A stretch of DNA of 32,224 bases. Source: Bacteroidota bacterium (GTDB lineage Bacteria > Bacteroidota > Bacteroidia > UKL13-3). The DNA lies in NCBI GenBank assembly GCA_030699355.1, contig JAUYMZ010000452.1, positions 1 through 32,224 on the forward strand. The letters run 5' to 3'. Below, piece by piece: positions 17,629 to 25,637 of the stretch; the first letter of the stretch is position 1, and every line of letters starts with the position of its first letter. Below the pieces are notes generated by a model. It did no database searches, was not told the origin of the DNA, and was given only the letters and a program-made list of their open reading frames with translations. A program made the translations under genes and the position numbers.

Positions 17629-19173
17629 ATGAAAAATACATATTCCATAATTTATGCGCTGTTAATGTTTGCATTAGCATCATGTAGTCGCCAAAATTTT
17701 ACGGCTATTAGTCAGGTAGAAGACGATTCTTACTGGACAGAAAAGGACGATGAACGCACAAGAGGCACAAATATTAAGTCTGTTGAGCCTTGGAACAACA
17801 AGAAAGAAAATCGGTCTGAACCTACGCCAAGTAGATATAATAATGAGGCTCCACCCAGTTCGGCTACTCCAGATTATGAAGACCAACGAGGTAGGCAAGC
17901 CAGACAAACATGGGAAAGTCAGCGTTACAGCGATAACAACGCCAGCCAAGAAGATAATTCAGGCCTAAACAGCCAACAAAATATAGCCCAAGACGATATG
18001 GAGGAACGCGAAAATGAGCGCGACGCCAGAAGATTTGGTTCAAACCGAACCGTTTATTACGATGACCCTTATTTCCAAGCTTTAAGTCCGAACTGGGGTT
18101 GGACAAGCCTATACGCACCCATTGTACGCCCAGGTTTTTATAATTGGGCACCAGGTTGGAATGTAGGTTTAAGCTGGAATAGCTTTAATGGATTTGGCAT
18201 TGGTTCTGGATTTGGTATGGGTATGGGCATGCAATTTGGTTATGGCTTTGGTTATAATCCTTTTTTCTACGACCCTTGGATGTATGGCGGCGGTGGCTGG
18301 GGAATGGGTTTTCACAATCCATGGTACATGCCTATGTATAATCCTTATGCTCCTTGGGGCTTTAATCCTTGGTATAACCCTTACAGATTTGGCTTTGGAT
18401 GTGGTGGATTCTATAATCCTTGGGGCTTTAGAAACCAACATCATTACGGTGCCGGTAGGGGAGATATTGTAACCAATAGGCCTTTAATGCAACCGAGAAA
18501 TTCAATGGGTTCTTCTATTCCTTCTGCAGTAGGTACTAATAGACCCAATAATCAAATTTTTGATGGAAGGGCCGTGAGAGATGCAAGACCTAATCCTACC
18601 CAAAATTACAATGGAAGCGCCACACCCAATGCTAGGCCCAATGAAAATATTAGGTATTCTCCAGATAGGCCAGCTAATAGTAACTCACCAACTACTAGGC
18701 CGGGTGGAGAGTTGAGGCCTGATGAAAGTGGCAGGCCAGTTTATGTTTCACCTAATAATAATAACCCAATTAGAAGCGCAGAACCTTTGCCTACCCAAAG
18801 CAACAGGCCAGGAGGAGAGTTAAGAGAAGGTCGCGATGGTAGGCCTGTTTATATTCCACCAGGCAGAAGCAGGTATGATGGCATAGAAAGCAGGCCAAGT
18901 AACAATAATGAGCGCCCGTCGCGCAGCTATGATGGAGACAATCCGGGTAGAAGTCCTGGCAGTTCTAGGCCAGTTATTGAAAGCCCAAGAAACAGGGGTG
19001 GAAATGGCGGATTTAGCACGCCACCGCCATCGCAGCCTGCACCAAGCAGACCAAGTTATTCGGCTCCAGCACCAAGCAGGCCTAGCTCGGCGCCATCTCC
19101 AAGTAGCAGACCTTCGCAAAGCGCGCCAAGTAGCAGACCTCCAGCTGGTGGTGGAGGCATGCGTCCTAGATAA
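17629..19173 (+). CDS. Low-complexity lipoprotein, Gly/Tyr/Trp/Pro-rich
   Basis: The product is 514 aa. A lipoprotein signal ends in LASC (C19). A charged, disordered region spans 20-140. The centre (about 150-275) is extremely rich in Gly, Trp, Tyr, Phe, Asn and Pro, with repeated NPW, GFG and GMG units. The C-terminal half is an Arg/Pro/Ser/Asn-rich tail with two copies of RPGGELR...GRPVY(V/I) (about 357-374 and 393-410), and it ends in an APSRPS-type repeat. No enzymatic domain is visible. The composition resembles structural or surface-adhesive proteins; a role in the outer-membrane surface is inference. It precedes a FadL-like gene by 26 bp and the two are probably one operon. Confidence 0.82.
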   Translation: MKNTYSIIYALLMFALASCSRQNFTAISQVEDDSYWTEKDDERTRGTNIKSVEPWNNKKENRSEPTPSRYNNEAPPSSATPDYEDQRGRQARQTWESQRYSDNNASQEDNSGLNSQQNIAQDDMEERENERDARRFGSNRTVYYDDPYFQALSPNWGWTSLYAPIVRPGFYNWAPGWNVGLSWNSFNGFGIGSGFGMGMGMQFGYGFGYNPFFYDPWMYGGGGWGMGFHNPWYMPMYNPYAPWGFNPWYNPYRFGFGCGGFYNPWGFRNQHHYGAGRGDIVTNRPLMQPRNSMGSSIPSAVGTNRPNNQIFDGRAVRDARPNPTQNYNGSATPNARPNENIRYSPDRPANSNSPTTRPGGELRPDESGRPVYVSPNNNNPIRSAEPLPTQSNRPGGELREGRDGRPVYIPPGRSRYDGIESRPSNNNERPSRSYDGDNPGRSPGSSRPVIESPRNRGGNGGFSTPPPSQPAPSRPSYSAPAPSRPSSAPSPSSRPSQSAPSSRPPAGGGGMRPR

Positions 19174-19199
19174 TTTTTTTAATTTTTAATACAACATAC

Positions 19200-20699
19200 A
19201 TGAAACAAGTGATAGCCATTTGCCTGAGCGCTTTATGCTTGCAGGTTTCGGCACAAAATCAAGAAGATATTTTGCGATATAGCAATCGAGGTATGGTTGG
19301 TTCAGCCAGAACAATGGGTTTATCTGGAGCTTTTGGGGCGGTTGGCGCCGATTTAAGCTCAGCTTCTATTAACCCCGCTGGTTTGGGATTATATAGAAAT
19401 AATCAGTTTTTATTAAGTACTGCCATTACATCAACCCTCACAGATGCTTCCTATACTGGAAATACCATGAATGATAGCAGAACCAATTTTAATATTCCAA
19501 ATATTGGTATAGCTTTAAATTCTACCAGTTATCACTTAGGTAAACCTAGAACATCTGGCATTATAAGTGGTACTTTTGTAATGGGCTTGAACCGACTCAA
19601 TGATTTTGGGTTGAACAGCCAATATTCTGGAAATGTAAGAAATGCAACGGTTGGAGATTATTTAGCAGGCCAAGCCAACGGGATAAACTTTAATTTTTTT
19701 AATGAAAGTTCATTTGATAATTCATTGGCTGCCCAAGCTTGGCGAGTGGCATTAATTGATTCGGTGCCTGGCTCAAACAATTATATTTCTATTCAAAATT
19801 TATTGGGTGATACTGCCTATTCGGTATCACAATTTCAACAAATAAAAAACCGTGGTAGAATGCAAGAATGGTATTTTGGAGGTGGGGTAAACGTATCCAA
19901 CTTTTTGTATTTAGGAGCTACTATGGTTATCCAACAAGCCTCTTATACCAGCGATTTAATTTATAGAGAAACTTTAAAAGAAAGTAGTATTCAAAATAAT
20001 CCTTATAGTTCTGTATCTATTAACCAAAACTTAGAATCTACAGGCTCTGGCGTGGGAGGAAAGTTTGGGTTCATCCTTCGACCTGCAACTTTTTTACGTG
20101 TAGGTGGGGCATACCATACGCCTGTTCGTTTATCAATGACAGATAATTACCAAAACTCTTTGAGTATGCGTTATAGTAATGGTGCTGTGTTTAACGCTCC
20201 AAATCAAATTAGAAAGGATTTTTATGAATATCAAATTGTAACTCCTGCAAGATGGCTGGCCAATGCAGCTATTATTGTTGGGAAGTCGTTCTTGTTTACG
20301 GCCGATTATGAAAGGATAGATTACAAAAATGGCCGTTTACAAGCTACCAATGATATGGCAGATTTTATAGTGGCTAATTCTAATAATAAATTATTGCATG
20401 ATGTGGCAGAAATATACCGCACTGGAATAGAATTTAGCTATGATTATGTGCGGGTTCGTGCTGGATATGCCCATATCGGTAGCCCGTTCAATGCTCAATA
20501 TATTAGTGAAGAAAACGGCAAAAAGCAGTTAATTAGTGGAGGTTTGGGTTGGGTGTACGACAATTCCATCTTCTTTGATTTTGCCGTAAGTAGTTTAATA
20601 GGAACAGATTTTCATGTGCCGTTTGGAGGTAATCCAGCCACAGCTTCTATTAATACCAATAGGTTAAACTTTATGTTTGGCGCCGGGATAAAGTTTTAG
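19200..20699 (+). CDS. Outer-membrane protein, FadL/OmpP1-like
   Basis: The product is 499 aa with a signal peptide (residues 1-18, ending VSAQ). The N-terminal mature sequence has SRGMVG-like and ARTMGLSGAFGAVGADLSSA then INPAGLGLYRNN, typical of FadL/OmpP1/PorV-like barrels in Bacteroidota. The rest alternates strands and turns and ends in MFGAGIKF with a terminal Phe, the outer-membrane insertion signal. The family moves hydrophobic compounds across the outer membrane or serves as a shuttle or scaffold; the ligand here is unknown. It is the second gene of the lipoprotein operon and is followed by a strong palindromic terminator. Confidence 0.85.
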   Translation: MKQVIAICLSALCLQVSAQNQEDILRYSNRGMVGSARTMGLSGAFGAVGADLSSASINPAGLGLYRNNQFLLSTAITSTLTDASYTGNTMNDSRTNFNIPNIGIALNSTSYHLGKPRTSGIISGTFVMGLNRLNDFGLNSQYSGNVRNATVGDYLAGQANGINFNFFNESSFDNSLAAQAWRVALIDSVPGSNNYISIQNLLGDTAYSVSQFQQIKNRGRMQEWYFGGGVNVSNFLYLGATMVIQQASYTSDLIYRETLKESSIQNNPYSSVSINQNLESTGSGVGGKFGFILRPATFLRVGGAYHTPVRLSMTDNYQNSLSMRYSNGAVFNAPNQIRKDFYEYQIVTPARWLANAAIIVGKSFLFTADYERIDYKNGRLQATNDMADFIVANSNNKLLHDVAEIYRTGIEFSYDYVRVRAGYAHIGSPFNAQYISEENGKKQLISGGLGWVYDNSIFFDFAVSSLIGTDFHVPFGGNPATASINTNRLNFMFGAGIKF

Positions 20700-20705
20700 T
20701 AAGAA

Positions 20706-20759
20706 AATAGCATAAAAAAAGGCTGAGTAAAGATTTACTCAGCCTTTTTTTATGCTATT
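20706..20759. terminator. Bidirectional intrinsic terminator, 26-bp perfect arms
   Basis: Positions 20706-20731 and 20734-20759 are perfect inverted repeats, 26 bp each around a 2-base centre. A GC-containing core (GGCTGAGTAAA / TTTACTCAGCC) is flanked by A7 and T7 tracts, so it can stop transcription from both sides. It lies between the FadL-like gene and the convergent T9SS cargo gene. Confidence 0.9.
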
Positions 20760-20772
20760 ATTTTCGTGCAAT

Positions 20773-21459
20773 TTATTCTGATTTAGAGAATGATTTAGAG
20801 ATGGTTTTTGAACCTTCTTTAAAACGAATAAAGTAAATGCCTTTTTGTAAATCGCTAATGTTTATATCAGTTTCAATACCTGTGTGGTTAATTGATTTTA
20901 CCTTAGAACCTAATACATTGTATATTTCCATAGAAACGGGTTCACGCGATGCACCTTGGTATTTAATAACCAAACGGTCTTTAGCTGGATTAGGGAATAA
21001 GCTTAATTCGCGATTAACCGCAGTTTCTTTTACCGAAGTTACCCATGCATTTAAGATAAACTCAACGGTATCTCTGATGCTAGGATTGCTTTTTAAGTAA
21101 CAAACAACTTTTCCAAAACCAGAACCGCTTTTATCGTTTAGAACAAAATCGCCTTTGAATTCGCCAGTTTTACCTGGAGCTAGAATAAATTCTGCTTTAG
21201 AACCAACAGATAAATCTACCAGGCAATTTCCTGGGTCACACATACCAAATTCCCACTCGGTGCGGGTAGATGAAATTTCAATTACTTCCCATTCAAAAAC
21301 ACTATCAGTGGTATTGTTAGTGAAGTTAGATTTGGCATCTAATTGAAAGAAAGTGCTTGGCCCTTGCCCTCTGCTCACTTTTGGATTGAAGGAAACAGAT
21401 TGCGCAAATAAACTTGGGACAACTATGAGGGTTAAAAAATAAAGTATTAGTTTTTTCAT
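20773..21459 (-). CDS. T9SS type A sorting-domain protein
   Basis: The product is 228 aa. A signal peptide covers residues 1-19 (MKKLILYFLTLIVVPSLFAQ). A beta-sandwich-like middle (about 25-145) contains two Cys close together (GMCDPGNC), possibly a disulphide. The C-terminal part (about 155-228) is a type IX secretion sorting domain: LSLFPNPAKDRLVIKY, MEIYNVLGSKV, LQKGIYFIRFK and a basic/Ser-rich end. The protein should pass the outer membrane by the T9SS and be released or anchored at the surface. The ATG at 21459 is chosen over a TTG at 21468. No enzymatic motif is visible and the job of the mature domain is unknown. Confidence 0.92.
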   Translation of the reverse strand: MKKLILYFLTLIVVPSLFAQSVSFNPKVSRGQGPSTFFQLDAKSNFTNNTTDSVFEWEVIEISSTRTEWEFGMCDPGNCLVDLSVGSKAEFILAPGKTGEFKGDFVLNDKSGSGFGKVVCYLKSNPSIRDTVEFILNAWVTSVKETAVNRELSLFPNPAKDRLVIKYQGASREPVSMEIYNVLGSKVKSINHTGIETDINISDLQKGIYFIRFKEGSKTISKSFSKSE

Positions 21460-21518
21460 ATCATACAATTTTTAGATTCAAAAGAGTAATTTTGTTACTT
21501 CTTTGGATCAATTGGATG

Positions 21519-21526
21519 CAAAAGTA
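21519..21526 (-). promoter_or_regulatory. Candidate -7 element for the T9SS cargo gene
   Basis: The minus strand reads TACTTTTG, a full match to TAnnTTTG, 60 bp upstream of the ATG. The same octamer precedes the barrel gene at 28961-29572. The -33 region is T-rich but has no clear TTTG at the right distance. Confidence 0.35.
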
Positions 21527-21559
21527 AAGCAAATTTTCTTAAAAAAACACTAATACTTC

Positions 21560-21973
21560 ATGAAAATCATAATAATAAATGGTCCAAACCTGAATTTACT
21601 GGGTATTCGGGAAAAAGAAATATACGGAAAACAGGATTTTGATTCCTTTTTTTTACAGTTAAAAGACCATTTTCCTGCCATCGAATTAAGTTTTTTTCAA
21701 AGCAATGTTGAAGGTGAAATCATCAATTGTTTGCACGATGTTGGGTTTAGTTATGATGGTATCATTCTCAATGCAGGTGCTTATTCTCATACATCTGTGG
21801 CCATTGGAGATGCTGTTGCCGCCATCACCACACCTGTTGTAGAGGTACACATAAGCAATTTGGCTGCCCGCGAAGATTTTAGACATAAAACCTTTATCGC
21901 TCCACACACAAAAGGGGTTATTTTTGGTTTTGGACTAAAGGGTTACCAATTGGCTATTCAGTCTTTTTTGTGA
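21560..21973 (+). CDS. aroQ: Type II 3-dehydroquinate dehydratase
   Basis: The product is 137 aa, the normal size for the small type II enzyme, which makes 3-dehydroshikimate in the shikimate pathway. The signature NGPNLNLLGIREKEIYG is at residues 7-23 with catalytic R17 and Y22. The conserved blocks ILNAGAYSHTSVAI and VEVHISNLAAREDFRH are intact. The gene is alone on the plus strand. Its last 20 bases overlap the end of the convergent glycosyltransferase gene and no terminator separates them. Confidence 0.96.
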   Translation: MKIIIINGPNLNLLGIREKEIYGKQDFDSFFLQLKDHFPAIELSFFQSNVEGEIINCLHDVGFSYDGIILNAGAYSHTSVAIGDAVAAITTPVVEVHISNLAAREDFRHKTFIAPHTKGVIFGFGLKGYQLAIQSFL

Positions 21974-23036
21974 GTTTATGTTGGTTCAGACCTATAAATT
22001 CTGCCACATGAGGTAGCTGGCTAAATTGGCCAATTTTGCCAAGAAAATGAGCAAATACAATGCTTTTAGGGTATACCCCATATAGGTTTTGAACCGATTT
22101 TTGTGGCGCAACGGTTTTGCGTTTTTTCCACCATTTTCTCCATTTAAAGAAGAAATGAGAATGGGCTAGGTGCACCGCTTTTGAGTCTTTAAAATTTCTG
22201 TTTTTTATAAAGTAAAACGAACTTAATAAATCGAGTGTAGACCTCACTGGAATTAACCAAAACAGGGTTGAGGTTGCACTGTTTTTTAACAGCATTTGTA
22301 GCGAATTTCTAAAGTTTAAATAGGTTTTTTTTGGGTTGCCTTGTTGCAATGTGCTACCGCCCAAATGATAAACAGTGCTGTTGCCAACATACCAATTTTG
22401 ATACCCTGCCAATTGTAAGCGCCAACATAAATCTACTTCTTCCATGTGGGCAAAAAAGTGTTCATCGAAACCGCCAACTTCGTGAAAGGCTTTTGCCCTC
22501 ACAAACAAACAGGCGCCGCTAGCCCAAAAAACAGGAACATTATCATCGTATTGGCCCTTGTCTATTTCCATATCTTCGAATAGGCGCCCTCTGCAAAATA
22601 TATAGCCTAGATGGTCTATATAACCGCCTGCTGCCCCAGCATATTCAAAGTAATTACGATTGTTGTATTGCAATAATTTGGGTTGTGCCGCTGCAATTTT
22701 TGGGTCGCTTTCCATCCAAGAAATGACAGGCTCAATCCAATTTGGGCTAACTTCCACATCATTGTTTAACAAGATATAATAATCGGCTTGAACCCATTTC
22801 AATGCCTCATTATATCCGCCTGCATAGCCAAAATTTTCTGATAGCTGTACAACTTTTACTTGCGGATAATTGCTTTGTAGAAATGATACAGAATCATCGG
22901 TGGAAGCATTATCTGCTACAATTATTTGCAGGTTTTCATAGGTAGAAGCCAGAACGCTAGGTAAAAATTGTTCTAGTAATAAGCGTTTATTCCAATGTAT
23001 TATAACTACCGCAACAGAGGGTTGGTTCAGGCTCAT
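21954..23036 (-). CDS. Family 2 glycosyltransferase
   Basis: The product is 360 aa. It has the GT-A fold of family GT2: VAVVIIHWNK at the start, ADNASTDDS, NFGYAGGYNEAL, and the DXD-like metal site LLNNDVEV, followed by the acceptor-side HMEEVDLCWRLQLAGY block. This layout is like rhamnosyl- and other sugar transferases that build cell-surface polysaccharides. The C-terminal 90 residues are basic with WRKWWKKRK, probably a membrane-surface contact. The start overlaps the upstream unknown gene by four bases. It is the only polysaccharide gene here, so its target glycan cannot be told. Confidence 0.92.
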   Translation of the reverse strand: MSLNQPSVAVVIIHWNKRLLLEQFLPSVLASTYENLQIIVADNASTDDSVSFLQSNYPQVKVVQLSENFGYAGGYNEALKWVQADYYILLNNDVEVSPNWIEPVISWMESDPKIAAAQPKLLQYNNRNYFEYAGAAGGYIDHLGYIFCRGRLFEDMEIDKGQYDDNVPVFWASGACLFVRAKAFHEVGGFDEHFFAHMEEVDLCWRLQLAGYQNWYVGNSTVYHLGGSTLQQGNPKKTYLNFRNSLQMLLKNSATSTLFWLIPVRSTLDLLSSFYFIKNRNFKDSKAVHLAHSHFFFKWRKWWKKRKTVAPQKSVQNLYGVYPKSIVFAHFLGKIGQFSQLPHVAEFIGLNQHKLTKKTE

Positions 23037-23407
23037 GGATTTTTTTTCTTTTTATAGGGAGCATAAACAAAGCGAGCCTCTTCTGGTGTTACAAACAAAA
23101 TGCACATAAATTCTTTGGCATTTTTATAGTTGGCTATAAAGTCGGCCTCCCTTTCTGGAAGCACCAATTTACGTTCTTTCAATTCTTCTAAAGTGGTGGC
23201 GTTTATGCTAAATTCTCTGGCATAATCTTCTTTTAACAAAATAGCTTCGCCCAATTTTACCTCATGTTGGTGTGCCACAAAAATGGGATATTGGGTAAAA
23301 CCTTCTTTCACCATTTCTAAAGATACTTCTTTAATCATTGGGCTATAAAAGCCTAAATCGTCTTCTAGTACTTCTAATAACTTTTTTAGAATGTCTTCTT
23401 TTTCCAT
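23033..23407 (-). CDS. Small acidic cytoplasmic protein of unknown function
   Basis: The product is 124 aa, without signal peptide or membrane segment. It is rich in Glu and Lys and looks like a compact alpha/beta protein, ending in a Lys-rich tail (YKKKKNP). No known motif is seen. It sits between rlmD (one-base overlap) and the glycosyltransferase (four-base overlap), so it is almost surely translated as part of that operon. Overlaps on both sides and normal composition support a real gene. The function is unknown. Confidence 0.8.
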   Translation of the reverse strand: MEKEDILKKLLEVLEDDLGFYSPMIKEVSLEMVKEGFTQYPIFVAHQHEVKLGEAILLKEDYAREFSINATTLEELKERKLVLPEREADFIANYKNAKEFMCILFVTPEEARFVYAPYKKKKNP

Positions 23408-24819
23408 TATTTTAAAATCAATAAGGCAATATTTTCTACGTGGTGGGTGTGTGGAAACATGTCTACTGCTTGCACTTTGGCCACTTCATACACCTCTGTC
23501 ATTAAGGCTATATCTCTGGCTTGCGTGGCAGGATTACAACTTACATATACAATCTTTTTAGGCCTCACCTGCAACAATTGGTGAATCACGTCTTCATGCA
23601 TGCCCGCCCTTGGTGGGTCGGTAATTACTACATCTGGATTGCCATGGGTTTCAATAAATGCTTGGGTAAGCAAATCTTTCATATCACCAGCAAAAAAATG
23701 GGTATTATCTATTTGGTTCAGGGCGGCGTTTTGCTTGGCATCTTCTATGGCTTGCACCACATTTTCTATACCCACCACTTTGTTGGCTAATTTAGAAACA
23801 AATAGGGCAATGGTTCCCACGCCGGTATACAAATCGTAAACCAGCTCAGTGCCTGTTAATCCGGCAAATTCGCGGGCTTTTTTGTATAGTTCAATGGTTT
23901 GGTAGGCATTGGTTTGGAAAAACGATTTGGGTCCGATATAAAATTGAAGGTCTTCTAACTCTTCAATTAAATGGTTGTTTCCCTTGTAAACTTTAATATC
24001 TTGATCGTATAAAGAATCGTTTTTCTTTTCATTAATCACATACATTAGAGCGGTAATTTGCGGGAAGTTTTGATGTAAATGTTCCAGCAAAGCCTCACGA
24101 TTGGCCACATCTTCATGACCAAAGCTCATAATTAGCATCCATTCTCCTTTGAGGTTGGTGCGCAACAACATATTGCGCATAAAACCTGTTTGGCCATATA
24201 AATTATAAAAATCGTAATCGTTTGCTTTACAAAAATCGCGCACGCTGTTTCTAATTTCATCATTTAACTGCGGCATTAAATGGCAGGTAAATACCTCAAA
24301 AACTTTGTCGAACCTACCTGGAATATGGTAGCCCAAACCCATGTTTTCTTCTTTGCTGAGGGTGCCAATTTCCACTTTTTCTGTGAGCCATTTTCTGTCG
24401 GTAAACGAAAATTCTACCTTGTTTCTATATTCAGTTGTTCTGGCTGAACCTAAAATGGGTTCAAGCGGAGGGAAAGGGAATTTGCCGATTCTTTCAAAGG
24501 CATCGAGCACTTGTTGTTGTTTGTAGCGCAACTGGGCTGGGTAGCTCATTTGTTGCCACTTGCAGCCACCGCAAGTGCCGGCATGTTGACAAAAAGTATC
24601 GATTCTATCTTCCGAAGGTTTAACTACTTCGGTGATGGTGGCAATTTCGAACCTACGTTTATTTTGAATAACGCGCGCGTTCACCACATCACCCGGAACG
24701 GCATATTCTACCATTACCACTTTGCCATCTGGTCTGGCTATACTTTTACCTTCGCTGCCTGCATTTTCTATCAATAGATTTTCATAGAAAATGGGTTCTT
24801 TTGATTTCTTTTTGCCCAT
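23407..24819 (-). CDS. rlmD: 23S rRNA (uracil-5-)-methyltransferase RlmD/RumA family
   Basis: The product is 470 aa. It has an N-terminal TRAM domain (about 14-68), then an iron-sulfur cluster motif CX5CX2C (C77, C83, C86) with a distal Cys in FTCHLMP, then a SAM-dependent methyltransferase domain (YDLYTGVGTIALFVS). The catalytic part has VITDPPRAGMHEDV and the nucleophile in VYVSCNPATQARD. The family methylates uracil 1939 (RlmD) or 747 (RlmCD) of 23S rRNA, or tRNA U54 (TrmA-like); RlmD is the usual annotation and the exact site is not proven. It is the first gene of a three-gene operon. Confidence 0.9.
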   Translation of the reverse strand: MGKKKSKEPIFYENLLIENAGSEGKSIARPDGKVVMVEYAVPGDVVNARVIQNKRRFEIATITEVVKPSEDRIDTFCQHAGTCGGCKWQQMSYPAQLRYKQQQVLDAFERIGKFPFPPLEPILGSARTTEYRNKVEFSFTDRKWLTEKVEIGTLSKEENMGLGYHIPGRFDKVFEVFTCHLMPQLNDEIRNSVRDFCKANDYDFYNLYGQTGFMRNMLLRTNLKGEWMLIMSFGHEDVANREALLEHLHQNFPQITALMYVINEKKNDSLYDQDIKVYKGNNHLIEELEDLQFYIGPKSFFQTNAYQTIELYKKAREFAGLTGTELVYDLYTGVGTIALFVSKLANKVVGIENVVQAIEDAKQNAALNQIDNTHFFAGDMKDLLTQAFIETHGNPDVVITDPPRAGMHEDVIHQLLQVRPKKIVYVSCNPATQARDIALMTEVYEVAKVQAVDMFPHTHHVENIALLILK

Positions 24820-24920
24820 TAGGGGCGCAATTTAAGAAAATGCTTTTACATATTGCTTAGCTTGTTTTCAAAGCCTGCCACCAATGTCTATAGAATGCCT
24901 AATAGTTTTTGAAGCTTTAT

Positions 24921-25577
24921 TTATCTTCTTGCGGTAAATTTTGAAATAATGATAGCCACAATGGTTACCATGTAAAACTGACCAATGATACCCCAAAAGG
25001 CGGCTAAGAGTCGGGCGTTATCAGTAGCAGGGGTAATGTCGCCATACCCAATAGTTGAAAGCGTAATGCTGCTAAAATAGGTTATTTGGTGGTAGATTTC
25101 AGGGATAGTATTACCATGAATATTGTTGAGGCTTTCTGGGTGAATAACTTGCAAAAAGATAAAGCTAAAAGTACTTAACAATACCAATAAAAGAAATCCA
25201 CTTAATGAGCCATAAACCACACTTTCACTTACTTCTTTTTTCTTTGTAATTTGTTTTAATGTTTCAATGAAAATTAATATGTAAAAGGCGATATAGGCAA
25301 ATAAACCTAAAAGTGCTGTTGTAAAATTAGAGAAAATCTCTGAGGCAAAAATTGGCTCCAGAACAATGATAACAAATAGGACGTTTTTTAGCCAATTTAC
25401 CCAGTTTTTGTTATCATGAAAAATACCCATTGAAACAATGCCAAGTAATACCATGTTAAAGGGCCATACATAGCTCGAGTAAAAGCTGTTTGAGAAGAAA
25501 AATATTCTATTGAAAATTACCATAAATAAGGCAAAAAGCAATAGCTCAAATCGGTTAGCGTATATCCACTTTTTCAT
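24921..25577 (-). CDS. Potassium channel family protein
   Basis: The product is 218 aa with six probable membrane segments (about 10-28, 36-53, 61-78, 88-106, 122-144 and 189-212). The pore loop before the last one has the K+ selectivity filter TIGYGD at 175-180. The fourth segment lacks the regular Arg/Lys ladder of voltage sensors, and no RCK/TrkA domain follows the pore. It is probably a simple ungated or ligand-insensitive K+ pore. It lies 60 bp downstream of murB on the same strand, and could share its transcript. Confidence 0.9.
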   Translation of the reverse strand: MKKWIYANRFELLLFALFMVIFNRIFFFSNSFYSSYVWPFNMVLLGIVSMGIFHDNKNWVNWLKNVLFVIIVLEPIFASEIFSNFTTALLGLFAYIAFYILIFIETLKQITKKKEVSESVVYGSLSGFLLLVLLSTFSFIFLQVIHPESLNNIHGNTIPEIYHQITYFSSITLSTIGYGDITPATDNARLLAAFWGIIGQFYMVTIVAIIISKFTARR

Positions 25578-25637
25578 TTACTTTTTTCACTTTTCCTTGA
25601 TGAGAAAATGCTTGCCTTATTAAAACAGCTTAAATCC

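Noticed and set aside
18188-18472. 94-aa plus-strand frame and antisense frames at 17864-18151, 18169-18444 and 18820-19119
   Set aside because: They arise from the biased composition of the Gly/Arg/Pro-rich lipoprotein gene in other frames.
18700-18860. Direct repeats in the lipoprotein gene as a mobile or CRISPR-like array
   Set aside because: They are two coding repeats (RPGGELR...GRPVY) in frame, without regular spacers.
23521-23839. Two overlapping plus-strand frames of 79-89 aa
   Set aside because: They are antisense to the catalytic domain of rlmD and mutually overlapping; no signal for expression.
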